This document shows positions 1-12,062 of a stretch of 64,000 nucleotides of DNA, in pieces. The DNA is taken from positions 9,491,001 to 9,555,000 of the forward strand of contig OX327683.1 of the NCBI GenBank assembly GCA_946807835.1. The letters are read 5' to 3'. Origin of the DNA: Ailanthus altissimus (lineage: Eukaryota; Streptophyta; Magnoliopsida; Sapindales; Simaroubaceae). A program made the position numbers and the translations under genes. A model generated the notes under the pieces. That model was not told where the DNA came from and ran no database searches. It saw nothing but the letters and a program-made list of their open reading frames with translations. How positions within the stretch are numbered: the first letter of the stretch is position 1; each line of letters opens with the position of its first letter.

Positions 1-1833
1 GAAACAATTTCATTTTCTCTTTTTTTTTTCTTTTTCTTCTCTTCTTCTTCTTCTTTCTTCTTTCTTTTCCTTCATTTCTTTCTCTTTCTCGGCCAAATTG
101 GCCAACACCCAAAAACACACCAAATTTGTTTCTTTCTCTCTTCTCTTTATATATATATATAAAATAAAATAATAATATAATATATTATATAATATAAAAT
201 ATTAATATAATAATAATAATATAATATTACATAATGGCTGCCAACTATTTGGCACCTAAAAATAAAATATTATTATATATAAAATATCATATAATAAAAT
301 ATTATCTAATATAATATAATAAAATAATATAATATAATAATATATTATATAATAAAATAAGAGAGATATTTTGATTATTTACCCATTAAATAATCAAAGT
401 GTGAAATGACCATTTTGCCTCTCACGAATAGTTACCAAGTTTACTCCCTAATAGGTCCCACCAAACTTGCACTTGGGTAAACTCAACCGAAGGTCCACAA
501 TGCGCCATGTGTCATTATACAATTAGTAAATAATAATTATTGACTAATTGTTGTATTTAACACTTAAATATAGACACGCATGTATTCCCGCGGTGGTGTT
601 GAATATTGTTGGATTAAACACTTTAATTCGGCATGCTACCTCAGTGCACAATGAGTAAACTCCATATCGTGGGACGCCCTAGGTTCTACGCCAGATTTAT
701 CAAATGAAACTATTCCATGAGTCCGTGAGCAATGCCCCATGCACACGTCACGGATATATAAATATTGAACCATGCAAGTTAAGGTTACAACGCATACGTA
801 TGGTCATTCCGTCATGATATCCTGGATGTGCTGGAGATATAGATTATCACCGTCAAATCCCCTAGCGTGTTCATCCTTGTCTTATCTCCAGACTCGTATC
901 TTATTGAATAATATGCGCAAACTCTTTTGCCATATTGTTCTACCTTAGTGGAACTCTTTTCTGGAATTAATGCTTGTGGCCACAAGACTTTTCGAGATAC
1001 AGTCTCGAAGCATCTGGATATCAAAATCCCTATACGAGTTGACGGATCCCATATATGTACGCACCAAACTCCATAAGCATCAGACCATACCCAATGACAC
1101 CCAAGGGTCACACCATGAAAGGTCTGTGACATGTGTGGAATCAAAGTATGGTGGATCACTTACAAGCCCAGGTGGCACTCAGGTAAAAGGACCACGTATA
1201 CTACTAAACTTGAGAAGACCCTCCGTTGATGGCTTACATAGGGTGTCTATTGGAGGCCCTCATGAGTCTATCCCATATCTAGTCCTAACTGGATACCCAT
1301 ATGTCAATACGAGCTCTAAGCTCATGGTCGACTAGGAACAACCATCTATACCCTATAGGTACGACATATACTGATCTATATATAAAGGTATCCGCCGACA
1401 GACCCGCATTGGCAAAAATAGATCAGGGTTAATTATTCGAGAACATACTTGTGTAACTAGCATTTCCTGGCACTCGATTGCAACTCTTGTAACTATGCAG
1501 TTATTGGTATATTCTCAGGTCTATGTCCCATTACAGACAAGGCTCCAACTCTTGGATCTGTTGAGTATTATAACCAACTAACACTTAACTGTGCTAACAT
1601 TTAGCATTTATATCTCTCAGTGTGGCTAACTATGAGCCCTTATCTAAACTTCTTCAGATTTGATCTGAACTCCTTCAGATTTGATCTGAACTCCTTCAGA
1701 TCTACAATGTCTATAACGTTACATTGCATAGTACCATATAAATTAGTATTAGTGATTTAAAGGGAATATGCACTTGTATAAATACATAAGTATGTGTACA
1801 TTCAGGGATGGCACGTAAGCACTGACCCTAATA
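1..1833 (-). mobile_element. Ty1/copia LTR, cut by left window edge
   Basis: This is one of nine LTR copies or fragments of one family in the window. It shares long blocks with the others, for example the stretch with cattttgcccctca, the promoter-proximal AT run, and the block around 820-1330 that reappears in the opposite orientation at 8960-9500. Read on the minus strand the LTR starts at 1833 with TATTAGGG, a decayed form of the family start TGTTAGGG. The full family LTR is about 2.07 kb, so roughly 240 bp lie beyond the window. Open frames of 115 and 121 residues here are chance frames inside the LTR. Confidence 0.8.
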
Positions 1834-1978
1834 GTATGATCAATCAAAGTAAAATAAAGAAAACCAAAGTAAAAAAAAGAAAATAACTTAAACAAAAATA
1901 AAATTAAAAAAAATTAAATTTTGAATTAAAACTAAGTAGCTTAGTATTAGTATTGATAAAAAGAATAGATAGAAATAG

Positions 1979-1996
1979 TCCCTGACAACAACACCA
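1979..1996 (-). other. Decayed primer binding site (tRNA-Asp type)
   Basis: Read on the minus strand this is TGGTGTTGTTGTCAGGGA. It matches the intact site TGGCGCCGTTGCCGGGGA at 50866-50883 except for transitions, the pattern expected from deamination of methylated cytosines. It lies just inside a gypsy LTR (2002-3212), which marks that LTR as a 5' LTR of a minus-strand element. The rest of the element was replaced by the copia LTR that ends at 1833. Confidence 0.7.
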
Positions 1997-2001
1997 AAAA
2001 C

Positions 2002-3212
2002 CTAATTAACGCTATACCAGAAAAGCGCAAGTACACACTAACATATCAAGTAATATAGAATTTTAAGTCCAATATCAATCTCATATGGACTATGCGATCT
2101 AATACCATAAATCAAGGACTAAAATTATACCCAATTAACTTTTATTCAGAAAGTCATAATCTAAAATTTAATTAACTAATCTAACTTTATCAATTAAACT
2201 AAATAAAAGTAAATGGTAGAATTCACAAATAAAGATAATCTAGAGTTTTGACTTGTCACCTAGTATTTCATTAGATTTATTAACCTTTTAGTAAATCTCT
2301 TAATATTGATTGTTGGTTTAGACACTAATCTCATCTAAGCCTCTATCGATGGTCGAATGACTATATTATGAATTCTAACAATCACCTATATGTCTATGAT
2401 AATCAAATCAGAATGTAATTCATTAAGATCAAGTCTAAATTATACCCCGCATGCCACCTAGGTATATGTCTATCATAAATAGAACTCATAGTTATTACCC
2501 TATGATTTGCATCAAACTATCCTAGGTTAAACACATGAATCCCTTTGTCAAGTTCATTATAGTTCTTTAATCATTCATAATATTGGCTAGATATAATGAA
2601 AGCAATAAACACAAGATAGAATGAATCAATTATAATAATTAAGTTCATAAACTAAGAATCAATGAAATCTAACTACATACTAGGTTCAATAGCCTAACTC
2701 TAGATATACAATGTTTAACTTATCACAAAACTAAGAGTATCAAACCAATCCATGAATAACAACAAGAACAAAAATATAATAATAAGAAAAGAGAAGAAAA
2801 ATTAATCAAGAAGATGCCTTGGCTTGCTTCTCTCTCAATCTTGACTTGAAGCTTGAATCTGGATTTCTTGACTTTGATATTTGATTTTGTGTTGTAAATT
2901 CTTTCTCTAAGTTTTTGAATTTTTAAAAGTCTGTGATTTAGCTCTTAAAAGAGTATTTTTATAGGTATTAAAAATCCTGTGGGTGAGAGGGCACTACGGC
3001 ACTAAGACGTGAGAATCACAAAATTTATTTCTTCACCACATCTTGCTTGGTTTGCATCTATTTTGTCTCTCGTTTATTCTTATACATCACATTTTTATAT
3101 ACGCACCTATTTATGATTAAAACAAATACAATTAAATAGTCAAATATTCATAATTTAGAGTAATATATAAAAATTGGGTATAAAATATACTAATGTATGT
3201 ATACCCCTATTA
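2002..3212 (-). mobile_element. Ty3/gypsy (Athila/Diaspora-like) 5' LTR
   Basis: The block is closely similar to 48414-49464 in the same orientation, including the run that describes the LTR end (cacactaacatatcaagtaat versus cacactatcgtatcaagtaat). On the minus strand it starts near TAATAGGGG at 3212, a decayed TGATAGGG as at 49468, and ends next to the primer site at 1979-1996. It abuts decayed gypsy pol sequence of a different lineage at 3213. The lineage name rests on the tRNA-Asp primer site and the gag type of the related element at 50860-52140. Confidence 0.7.
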
Positions 3213-4460
3213 GTGGTCAAGATAGACTCTAATCTAGGGCCCAAACTAAAAGAACAATTGAGCATTATGTTAAAAGAGTACTCAGACATCTTTGTTTAGT
3301 CACACGAGGACATGCCAATATCAATCTTTTACTAATCTTTTATAAAGCAGAAAAGAAATGTCTTTAATCAAGAAACAAATGCGTTGTGGCAGCTAAAGTT
3401 AAGAAATTAATTATTGCAGGGTTTACCTAAGAATCCACTATTAAAGTGGCTTGTTAATGTGGTCATGGTGAGAAGGCCAGTGGGTAGTGGAGAATGTGCG
3501 TAGATTTCACTAATTAGAACAAGGTATGCCCGAAGGATAGTTTCACCTTGTGGAAGATGGATCAGTTTGTTGACTCCACCATTAAGCACGCACTCCTTAA
3601 CTTTATAGACTCATTCTCAAGGTATAATCAAATCAAAATATTTCCCTCTAACCACGAGAAGACTTAGTTATCACGCATCAGGGAATATATAGTTACAAAG
3701 TCATGTCCTTTAGATTAAAGAATACTAGAGCATTGTCAAAGAAATTCAAAAGTGGATTGGTAGAGTTGTCGCACTAAGCAGGTTTATTTCGAAAGCTACT
3801 AACATATGTTTTTGGTTTTTCAGGCAATCAAGAGAAAGGATAAGACAAGGTGGATGACACAACGTGAGAAGGCTTTTCAACAGCTAAAGGATTACTCGCT
3901 CACCTACTCAACCTTATAGTTCCAAAGAAAAATAGACTAATTATTCATATATTTAGGAGGCTTCAATTATACCGTGAGCTCAGTTCTTATCAAAGAAAAA
4001 GAAGACATCCAAAGACCAGTATATTTTACTAGTAAACCTTATATCGACCCAAAAAGTAAGACCTACCAGCAGAGAAGCTTATTTTTGGTAATATCTAAAA
4101 GGAATCTAAGACCACACTTCTAAGTGTTCACATCCTAACTAACTAGCCCCATAGGCAAATCCTACATAAACCTAATATATCTAAACAGTTGGTAAGATGG
4201 GTAATAGAACTCAACAAATATGATATTTAGTACAAGCCAAAGACAACCATCAAAGGACAAGCATTAGCTGACTTTATAGCTAGATACATTTACAAAGAGA
4301 TTAGTGTATATGAAGAAGGTGTTTATGAGGCTGATCAAATGGTTAAAGACCCAAAGTCCTTCTACATTGATCGAACATCCAACTTAATGGATGTAGAGCA
4401 GAGTTGGTACTCATCATCTCCGATGAAGATGAGCTTAACTATGCCATTAGGTTTGAATTT
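3213..4460 (+). pseudogene. Ty3/gypsy pol remnant: reverse transcriptase and RNase H
   Basis: The plus strand, read across frameshifts and stops, gives fragments of a gypsy reverse transcriptase. Around 3470-3680 it reads like W-R-M-C-V-D-F, a T-N-L-N-K type segment, then a D-S-F-T-L-P-x-x-D-Q-L-V-D-S-T segment and an L-L-x-F-x-D-S-x-S-G-Y-x-Q-I segment. At 3870-4130 there is an E-K-A-F-x-x-L-K type RNase H start. At 4255-4460 a second RNase H begins (G-Q-A-L-A-D-F-I-A), the arrangement seen in Tat/Retand/Ogre elements. The frame stops at 4460, where a hAT-like element has inserted, and resumes at 5785. Many stops and shifts make it non-functional. Confidence 0.75.
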
Positions 4461-5784
4461 AAGAATGACAGCGGACCGGGTTTAGGACAAATACCTCTAA
4501 ACCCGTATTCGCATCTGTTTAAGAAATAAAATACCAAATTCGTTGTGGGTTTAGAGTTTCATTACCAAATCCGCATTAGTGGGTATGTACTTATTATAAA
4601 AACCCGGGTTATCCGTGAATTTTAAATTAATATAATAAAAAAATAAAATTATAATCTTAATTTAATTAAAATTTTATAAAATATAGCAATTAAAATAATA
4701 TCAATTATAATTCCAAATTTAATTTTAATTACATTATATGTTATAATTTTAATTTTAATTTCATTAAATATTATAATTTTAAATCTAATTTTGATTTTAA
4801 TTATGTTGAATGTTATAATTTTAGTTTTAATTACATTAAATATTTTTATTTTAATTCTATATTCAATTTTGATTTCAATTACGTTGAATATTATAATTTT
4901 GAATATAATATTAATTTCAGTTACGTTAAATATTATAATTTCAAATCCAATTTTCATTTCAATTTCATTAAATATTATAATTCCAATTCTAATTTTGATT
5001 TTAATTATGTTAAATATTATAATTATAATTTCAATTTCGATATCAGTTATGTTAAATATTATAATTCTAATTCAAATTTTGATTTCAATTACGTTAAAAT
5101 ATTATAATTCTGATTCCAATTTTGATTACAATAACGTTAAATGTTATAATTCTAAATTCAATTTCGATTTCAATTACGTTACATTTTTAATTTTGATTCC
5201 AATTCTAATTTTAATGACATTAAATGTTATGATTCTAAATCTAATTTCAATTTTAATTGCATTAAATGTTATAATTTTAATTTTAATTTTAATTTCAATT
5301 ACATTTAATGTTATCATTCCAAATCCAATTTCAATTTCAATTACGTTAAATGTTATAATTCTAAATCCAATTCCAATTACGTTTAATATTAAATATTCTA
5401 ATTCTAATTTCAATTACATTAAATGCTATAATTTCAATTTCAATTTCAATTACAATCATTAGTCCTTTAGAACTAATTTTATTTATTTAATAGTCAATGG
5501 TACGAGTGATGTGAAACTAAATCTAGACCTTTTGATGTAAGCAATAACAAATGCAAAAAAAAAAATTCAACTCATTTTTATTTTTTTCTAAATTTTTCTT
5601 TAAAAAAAATGTTGTATGTGAGGATACCCATTGCAGGTATCTGTAGATTTTTCGTCAAACAAGTACCCATACCAAATTCATTGCAAGTTTTACTTTTGTA
5701 TACCAAACCCACTTCAAACCTTACCAAATTCTTTCTAATAGGGGAGGGTTTTAACTGATTTGCGGGTAATTTTGCCATCTTTAT
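4461..5784. mobile_element. hAT-like non-autonomous element carrying a minisatellite
   Basis: The block interrupts the gypsy RNase H precisely. The gypsy sequence reads R-F-E-F before it and F-Q-A-T-N-N-E after it. The flanks TTGAATTT (4453-4460) and TTGGATTT (5785-5792) are an 8-bp target duplication with one mismatch, the length made by hAT transposases. The right terminus read inward, ATAAAGATGGCAAAATTACC, resembles the TAGGGATGGCAA type ends of plant hAT elements; the left end AAGAATGACAGCGGACC is a weaker match. The ends are richer in G and C (Gxx-ACCCG type motifs); the middle is a 42-bp tandem repeat. No transposase is visible. Confidence 0.6.
4695..5460. repeat. 42-bp minisatellite (TGTTATAATTCYAAATCCAA type)
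   Basis: The unit starts TGTTATAATT and ends AATTACGTTAAA. Four successive units at about 5227-5388 are 42, 42, 42 and 36 bp, and other units vary in steps of 6 bp through gain or loss of AATTTC-like hexamers. Because 42, 36 and 30 are multiples of three, one missing stop in the unit keeps frames open on both strands; the 223-residue plus frame and the 102- and 79-residue minus frames here are products of that period, not genes. A second array of the same family is at 23272-23935. Confidence 0.85.
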
Positions 5785-7170
5785 TTGGATTTCAAGCTAC
5801 CAATAATGAAGTAGAGTATGAAGCCCAACTAGCCAGACTTAGAGTTGCCTGAACATTACTAGCTAAAATAGTCCTCTTAAAAAATGACTCTTAGCTAGTG
5901 GTTGGCCAAATTTTACAAGATTTCAAAACTAGAGGGAAAGACATGTTAATTTACCTATAGAAGGCTGAAGAAATGATGACTTTATTTGATATAGTACCCA
6001 TCAAATGGATCTCTCAGAGCGAAAACTACCAAGAAAATGTACTAGCATAACTAGCCTCAACCAAAGACATTAGAATCCCGTAAATAGTACCTTTAGAGCT
6101 TCTCCCTAAATCCATTATTAAGGTAGAAACAGAAAAGGCTTTCAAAATTGCATTTGGTCCAAGTTAGATGGACTTGATTAGAGGCTGCATCAAGAATGAA
6201 GAATTACCCAAGAATACGTTGAAAGCTCACCAACAAAAATACACCTCAGCTAGATACACACTACCGATAGCATCTTTTACGTTTACCTATACTTGAGATG
6301 TCTCAGTCTTAGCAAGGTTGACTATGTATTGAGAGAAATCTATGAGAGCATTTGCGGCTATTATTTGAATGTCAAATCTTTAGTCCATAAAGTCTTTAGG
6401 TTAGGGTATTACTACCCTACCACTCTTTGAGTTGCCAAGGAGGTCGTATAAAGGTATGATGCATGGCAGAGACATGTCGGCCATATATATACCCTGCCCG
6501 AGAGCTTTAAAGTGATGATGAGCCCCTCACCATTAGCATAATGGGGGCTTGACCTGATTGGTCCCTTACCCTAGGGAAAAGGTTTAATAAAATACATTGT
6601 GGTTGTTGTTGATTACTTCACAAAGTGGGTGAAAGTCGAACCCTTTACTACAATAACTTAAAAGAAAGTTAGAGACCTCATATGGAGGAGCCTTATTTGT
6701 CAATTTAGAATCCCACATGCTATCATTACAGATCGTGACAAGTTTTTGATAATGAAAACTTTATAAACTTCTGCCAATGATTCTCAATTAAACTTTATTT
6801 TGCCTCCCTTGCTGATCCTAAATAAATGAGCAAGTGGAGTCATCAAACAAATTGTTAAGAAGATCCTGAAGAAGAAATTAGCTAAGAAGAAAGATGTTTA
6901 ATTCAAATACCTCTTTAAAGTATTATAAGCTCTCATAACTATTAGCAAGATTACAATGAAAGAGATTCTTTTCTCATTGGCATCTGGTTGTCAAGTGATC
7001 ATTCTCGCTAAAATTGAAGTGTCAACCTAAGGGGTGGCTTGACCTAGTCGACCAAATAAAATAATGTCCTCAGATCATAGTAACCCTTCTAATAGAGAAT
7101 CGCTTAGAATTACAACCAACAAGTTCGAGCTCGAGAATATGCTGAGGGAGGCCTCGTTCTAAGGGAACTT
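5785..7170 (+). pseudogene. Ty3/gypsy pol remnant: RNase H end and integrase
   Basis: This resumes the gypsy pol broken by the hAT-like element. From 5793 it reads F-Q-A-T-N-N-E-V-E-Y-E-A-Q-L-A, an RNase H segment typical of Tat-lineage elements. Around 6540-6660 it has the integrase segments G-L-D-L-I-G-P-L-P and K-Y-I-V-V-V-V-D-Y-F-T-K-W-V (read across small lesions), followed by a degraded T-D-x-x-x-x-F region near 6725. Stops and frameshifts occur throughout. A minus-strand copia LTR begins at 7171. Confidence 0.75.
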
Positions 7171-8495
7171 TGTTGAATACTAATTGTAAGTGATTTTAAA
7201 CCTAGGGTGCATGCATGTGAATTTATATTTATCATTTAAATTCACATACATATCACATATATATAAGCGCAGTGGATGAACAGAATATTAATTTTCTAAT
7301 GATAAACACAATAAGTTTTACATGTATCTTATAAATGTAAACTACATAAAGATTGATAATTTATTACCTTGACAAGTCTTTAGTTTTTCGTCGAACCGGA
7401 GTACCCGCCTTGAAGTAACTCGTTCACAATTATAGTTCCTCAACACGGTGGGTTTGAAAAAGCTAGAATAACAGCTTTTCCAGTAAAGGATTCAACACTT
7501 GAATCCTTATTTCTACCTTGTAGTATGATTAGTCAAGATGGAAATAAATGTAAAAAGTGTTTTTGTGCTCTCAACCCTTGAGAGGTTTAAAATCACTCTC
7601 TAAGCCTTGGCCAAATGATCATCTATCAAAATGAGCAGCAACTTGCTCTTTTATTTGTTTTTCCTTTTCCTCTCAGTGGACAACACTTGTCCCATTTAAT
7701 TATATAATGGCCTCTATTATCATGGTCAATGTTTGTCATTAGTGTTTTGTTTATAATTGTTTACAATAAATAAAATGAAAAATCATTTTGATGAACTTGG
7801 CCAAAATATTGGCCAAATGAGAAATATTTTCTCATTTGCAAGAGATATGTTTGGCCCATAATTTATTAATGCCATCCATTTGTATTTAATTTATCATTTA
7901 ATCAATATTAAATAAATGATTTAATCATATTAAATTATGGTAGAAACACATGCCAATTTGATTATAAAATGAATTGTTTGACTTCTATTTAATTTAAATA
8001 ATAATATTATATATTATTATTATTATTTTATTTAATAAATATTTTAATGAATAAAATAATGATCTTATTTGTCTAACAAATAAAGTCATTTTGGTAATTT
8101 CTAAGTCAAACAATAATTGACCCATAATGTGCCATGGGTCAACATCTCATTGGTCAACAACTAATTGTTAATTAATTGATGTACTTAACTCTTAAGTCTT
8201 GACACATATACAGTCGGAGGGAAACCGAAGTAAATGTTTGATCTGCTGGAATTTATTGGATCAAACTATTCAATCTGGTATGCTGCCCTAATGTACAACG
8301 AGTATACTTCATATTACTAGACTCTCTAGGTCCATACCCGATTTGTCAAATATAACTATTATATGAGTCTGACATCGATGCCCCATGCACACGTCACAAA
8401 AATTAAAAATCAGCGCAGTAGACAATACAAGTTGAAGTCATAGCGCATACATATAATTCTTCCACCAATCATATCCTAGAATAGCGGAGATATAG
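7171..8495 (-). mobile_element. Ty1/copia LTR, distal part, split by a nested solo LTR
   Basis: The block is collinear with 56259-57740, another minus-strand LTR of the family. Its outer end is TGTTGAATAC at 7171. It breaks at 8490-8495 inside the string gagatatag, and the missing continuation (atcatcatcc) is found at 10570, after the inserted plus-strand LTR. Together with 10570-11531 it makes an LTR of about 2.28 kb. No matching 5-bp duplication was seen at the outer ends, so it may be a remnant of a larger rearranged element. Confidence 0.75.
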
Positions 8496-10569
8496 TGTTA
8501 GGGTCGGTGTTTATGTGTCATCCCTGAATATACATATACTTGTGTATTTATACAAGTGTACATTCGTATTAAATCGTTAATACCCATTTAAATGGTATTA
8601 TGTATGTAACGTTACAGACATTGTAAATCTGAAGGAGTTCGGATTAGATCTAAAGGAGTTTAGATAAGGGCTCATAGTTAGCCATGTTGAGAAATATAAA
8701 TGCCAAATGTTGGCACAGCTAAGTGTTAGCTGGTTATAATACTCAGTAGATCCAAGAGTTTAAGTCTTGTCTGTAATGGGACACAGACCTAGGAGTATAC
8801 TAGTAACTGCATAGTTTTAAAAGTTGCAATCGGGTGCAAAAAAATGCATGTTGCACAAGTATGTTCTCAAATAATTATCCCTGATCTATTTCTACTGATG
8901 CTAGTCTGTCAGTGGATACCTTTATATATGTAGATCAGCATATATCGTACCTATAAGGTATAGATGGTCGTTCCTAGCCGACTGTGAGCTTGGAGCTCAT
9001 ATTGAATTATGGGTATCCAGTTAAGACTAGATATGGGACAGACTTATGAGGGCCTCCGATAAACATCCAATGTAAGCCGTCAACGGATGGTCTTCTCAAG
9101 TTTAGTAGTATACATGGTCCTTTTAATTGAGTGCCACGGTGGGCTTGTAAGTGATCTACCAAACTTTGATTCCACACATGTCACAGACCTTTCATGGTGT
9201 GACCACTGGGTGTCGTTAGGTATGGTCCGATGCTTATAGAGTTTGGTGCGTACAAATATAGGATCTGTCAGCTTCCATATAGAGTTAGATATCTAGATGC
9301 TTCGAGACTGTATCTCAGAAAGTCTTGTGGCCACAAGCAATCATCCCGGGAAAGAGTTTCCGCCAGAGTAGAACAATATGGCAAAGGAGTTTACACATAT
9401 TGGTCAGTGAGATACAAGTTTGGAGATAGGACATAGATGAGCACAAGAGGATTTGACGGTGATAATCTATATCCCTGCACATCCAGAATATCATGACAGA
9501 ATGACTATACATATGCGTTGTAACCTCAACTTGTATAGTTCAACGCGTTGATTTGTAATATTCGTGACATGTGCGTGGGGCATTGCTCATGGACTCATAG
9601 AATAGTTTCATTTGACGAATCGAGCGTAGGACCTAAGGAGTCCCGCGATATGAAGTGTACTCGTTGTGCACCGGGGCAGCATGTCGAATTAAATTGTTTA
9701 ATTCAGCAATATTCAGCACTACCACGAGAATGCGTACGTGTCTGTATTTAAGTGTTAAATACAACAATTAGTCAATAATTGTTATTTACTAATTGTATAA
9801 TGACACGTAGCGTATTACAGACCCTCAGTTGAGTTTACCCAAGTGTAGGATTTAGTGAGCCCACTAGGGGGTAAACTTGATAACTATTTATGAGGGGCAA
9901 AATGGTCATTTCTTATTTTAATTATTTAATTGTTAAATAATCAAATATCTCTCTTTTTATATTATATAATATTATTAGATATATTATTATATTATTATTT
10001 ATATTTTATAATATATTATATTATTATTTATATTTTATAATATATTATATTATTATTATATTATATATATATAAAGAGAAAGAAAGAGAGAAAGAAAGTG
10101 TGTGGGCATTTAGCCCGTGAGGGAAAGAAAGAGAAATGGAGAAGGAGAAAAAGAAAAAAAAAAGGAAAAAATGAAATTGTTTTATTTTTCTCTATACTTT
10201 TAATTGGATCAATTATAAATTGTTTCAAATTCTCCATTTCTTATTCTTTTAAAGAAAATGATGAAAAACACATATCGGCCATTTTAAGGATTAAGAGTTA
10301 ATCCCTAGCTGAATATAGGGCTACTGTTTTAGCTCACCAAGCCCACCGTGTTGGTGACTAGAACTACACACGAGTTGATTTCCATGTGAATTTCAAGAAA
10401 TTACGTGTATAACGTTACACGTTATAGTGAGTTCTTTAACCTTTATAATATATTAATGTGATTAATATATTTTATTTATTGTGTTTATTGCAAGTTTTGT
10501 ATATAATACGTATTTAGGCAATAAACACAATTGTACATGCATACACTCACACGTATATTAGATCCAATA
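8496..10569 (+). mobile_element. Ty1/copia solo LTR nested in an opposite-strand LTR
   Basis: The LTR starts TGTTAGGGTC at 8496 and ends GATCCAATA at 10569; the family end is CCAACA, so the last CA has decayed. It is 2074 bp long and is flanked by the 5-bp duplication TATAG (8491-8495 and 10570-10574). Removing it restores gagatatagatcatc, the sequence of the intact relative at 57740-57760. No internal element sequence is present, so it arose by recombination between the two LTRs of a complete insertion. Frames of 65-68 residues inside it are chance frames. Confidence 0.85.
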
Positions 10570-11531
10570 TATAGATCATCATCCTTAAATCCCTATGTGC
10601 TCATTCGCGAACTTATCTTCAGACACGTATTTTAATAAACAAAATACATGCAAACATGTTTGCAATATTGTTTAACCCTATGGAAAACTCTTTTCTTGAG
10701 TTTGTTGTTTATGGCCATCAGACTTTTTAAGATATAATCTCGGAGCATCCGGATATATAACTCTTCCATGTGAGCTGACGGATCCCAATTTATACACACC
10801 AAACTCCATAAGCATCGGACCATACCCAACGGTCACACCATGAAATGTCTGTGACTGCGTGGAACCAAAGTATGATGGATCACTTATAAGTCTACTATGG
10901 CACTCAGGTTAAAGAATCATATATACTACTCAACTCGAGATGACCTTATATTAACAGCTTTATGGGATGTGTTTTGGAGTCCTTGTTGAGTCTATTTAGT
11001 ATTCAGTCCTTACTGAATGCCTGTATGCTATACAAACTTCCAGTAAGCCCATGGTCAGTTAAGAACAACCATCTAAGTCATCTAGGTATAGTGTTCATTG
11101 GTCTATTAGAAAGGGTTCCACTGACAGACCCACATCGATGAATAAGACCAAGAACATATAATTTGAGAATAGATTTTTATAATAAAATTTTTTAGTACCT
11201 ATTGTAACTCTTGCAATTATGTTATTACTAGTGTACTCTCAGATTTTTGTATCGTTACAGATAAGGTTCTAACTTTTACACTTCACTGATTATTATAACA
11301 TGTTAACGCTTTAGCATTTATAGTTTATAGCATTACTAACTCTTATCATTGATTTAAACTTTTTTAAACCAAATCTGAACTCCTTCAGATCATACAATGT
11401 ATGTAACGTTACAAGCATTGAATCATTTTAATAATTGTAATTAGCAATTTAATAAATGATATACTGTATAAATATTATAAAATAAAATATTCATACAATA
11501 ATAGAATAGCACATGAGCACAAACTCCAACA
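10570..11531 (-). mobile_element. Ty1/copia LTR, proximal part
   Basis: This continues the LTR interrupted at 8495. On the minus strand it starts TGTTGGAGTTTGTGC at 11531, matching the family start. The block around 10580-11080 matches 57740-58260. The following sequence at 11532 is not obviously the gypsy pol that precedes 7171. Confidence 0.75.
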
Positions 11532-11811
11532 TAAAAATCTTAACCTATGATTCCTTGATCAAAATTATAAAGTCCTTACAAAATCTTTCGAAGTCTCAAG
11601 CCAATAATATATAAGCTCGAACATGCAGATGAAAGGGTGGTTAAAAAGCTATGGAATGTCGAGCTCCTCATAAGATACTTGCCTTAGAATTCGCCATTCT
11701 TTTTGTTATAATCAACATTCATTGTAAAAATACAAACACACAAAATGTTCAAAAGTTCTCATTTATTACATTTCAAAAGTTATTATTCAACTCTTTAATA
11801 TCTATAATATT

Positions 11812-12062
11812 CAAAATGAAAAGTATGCTGGGAATAACCAACGTCCTCAAAGACTTGAAAAAAATCAAGTACTCAATGTGTGACCACTCCATAAGTACGC
11901 TAAAAATGACTAATGTCCTATGAGATGGAAAAAATTAGGTACTCAATGGATGACCATTACAAAAAGTATACCAAAAACAACTAAAGTCCTATAAGACAAA
12001 AAAAATCGGTACTCTAACGGATGACCACTACAAAAATTACATCAAAAACAATCAAACTCTAT
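11812..12062. repeat. 70-bp tandem repeat beside a TATA-like box
   Basis: About three and a half copies of a 70-71-bp unit containing GGTACTCAATGGATGACCAC lie here; tgaccactcc at 11881, tgaccattac at 11951 and tgaccactac at 12022 give the spacing. Immediately after the array, TATAAATAGG at about 12060 resembles a promoter TATA box. Such arrays followed by a TATA box are common in Tat-lineage gypsy LTRs or their 3' regions, which would fit the gypsy pol at 3213-7170, but that link is inference. Confidence 0.6.

Noticed and set aside
812..1335. Overlapping frames of 115 and 121 residues on opposite strands
   Set aside because: Both lie within a copia LTR, and the homologous LTR copies have these frames broken.
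11812..12062. Possible CRISPR-like or regulatory array
   Set aside because: Copies are contiguous 70-bp units without unique spacers, in a plant genome; an ordinary tandem repeat of retrotransposon type.
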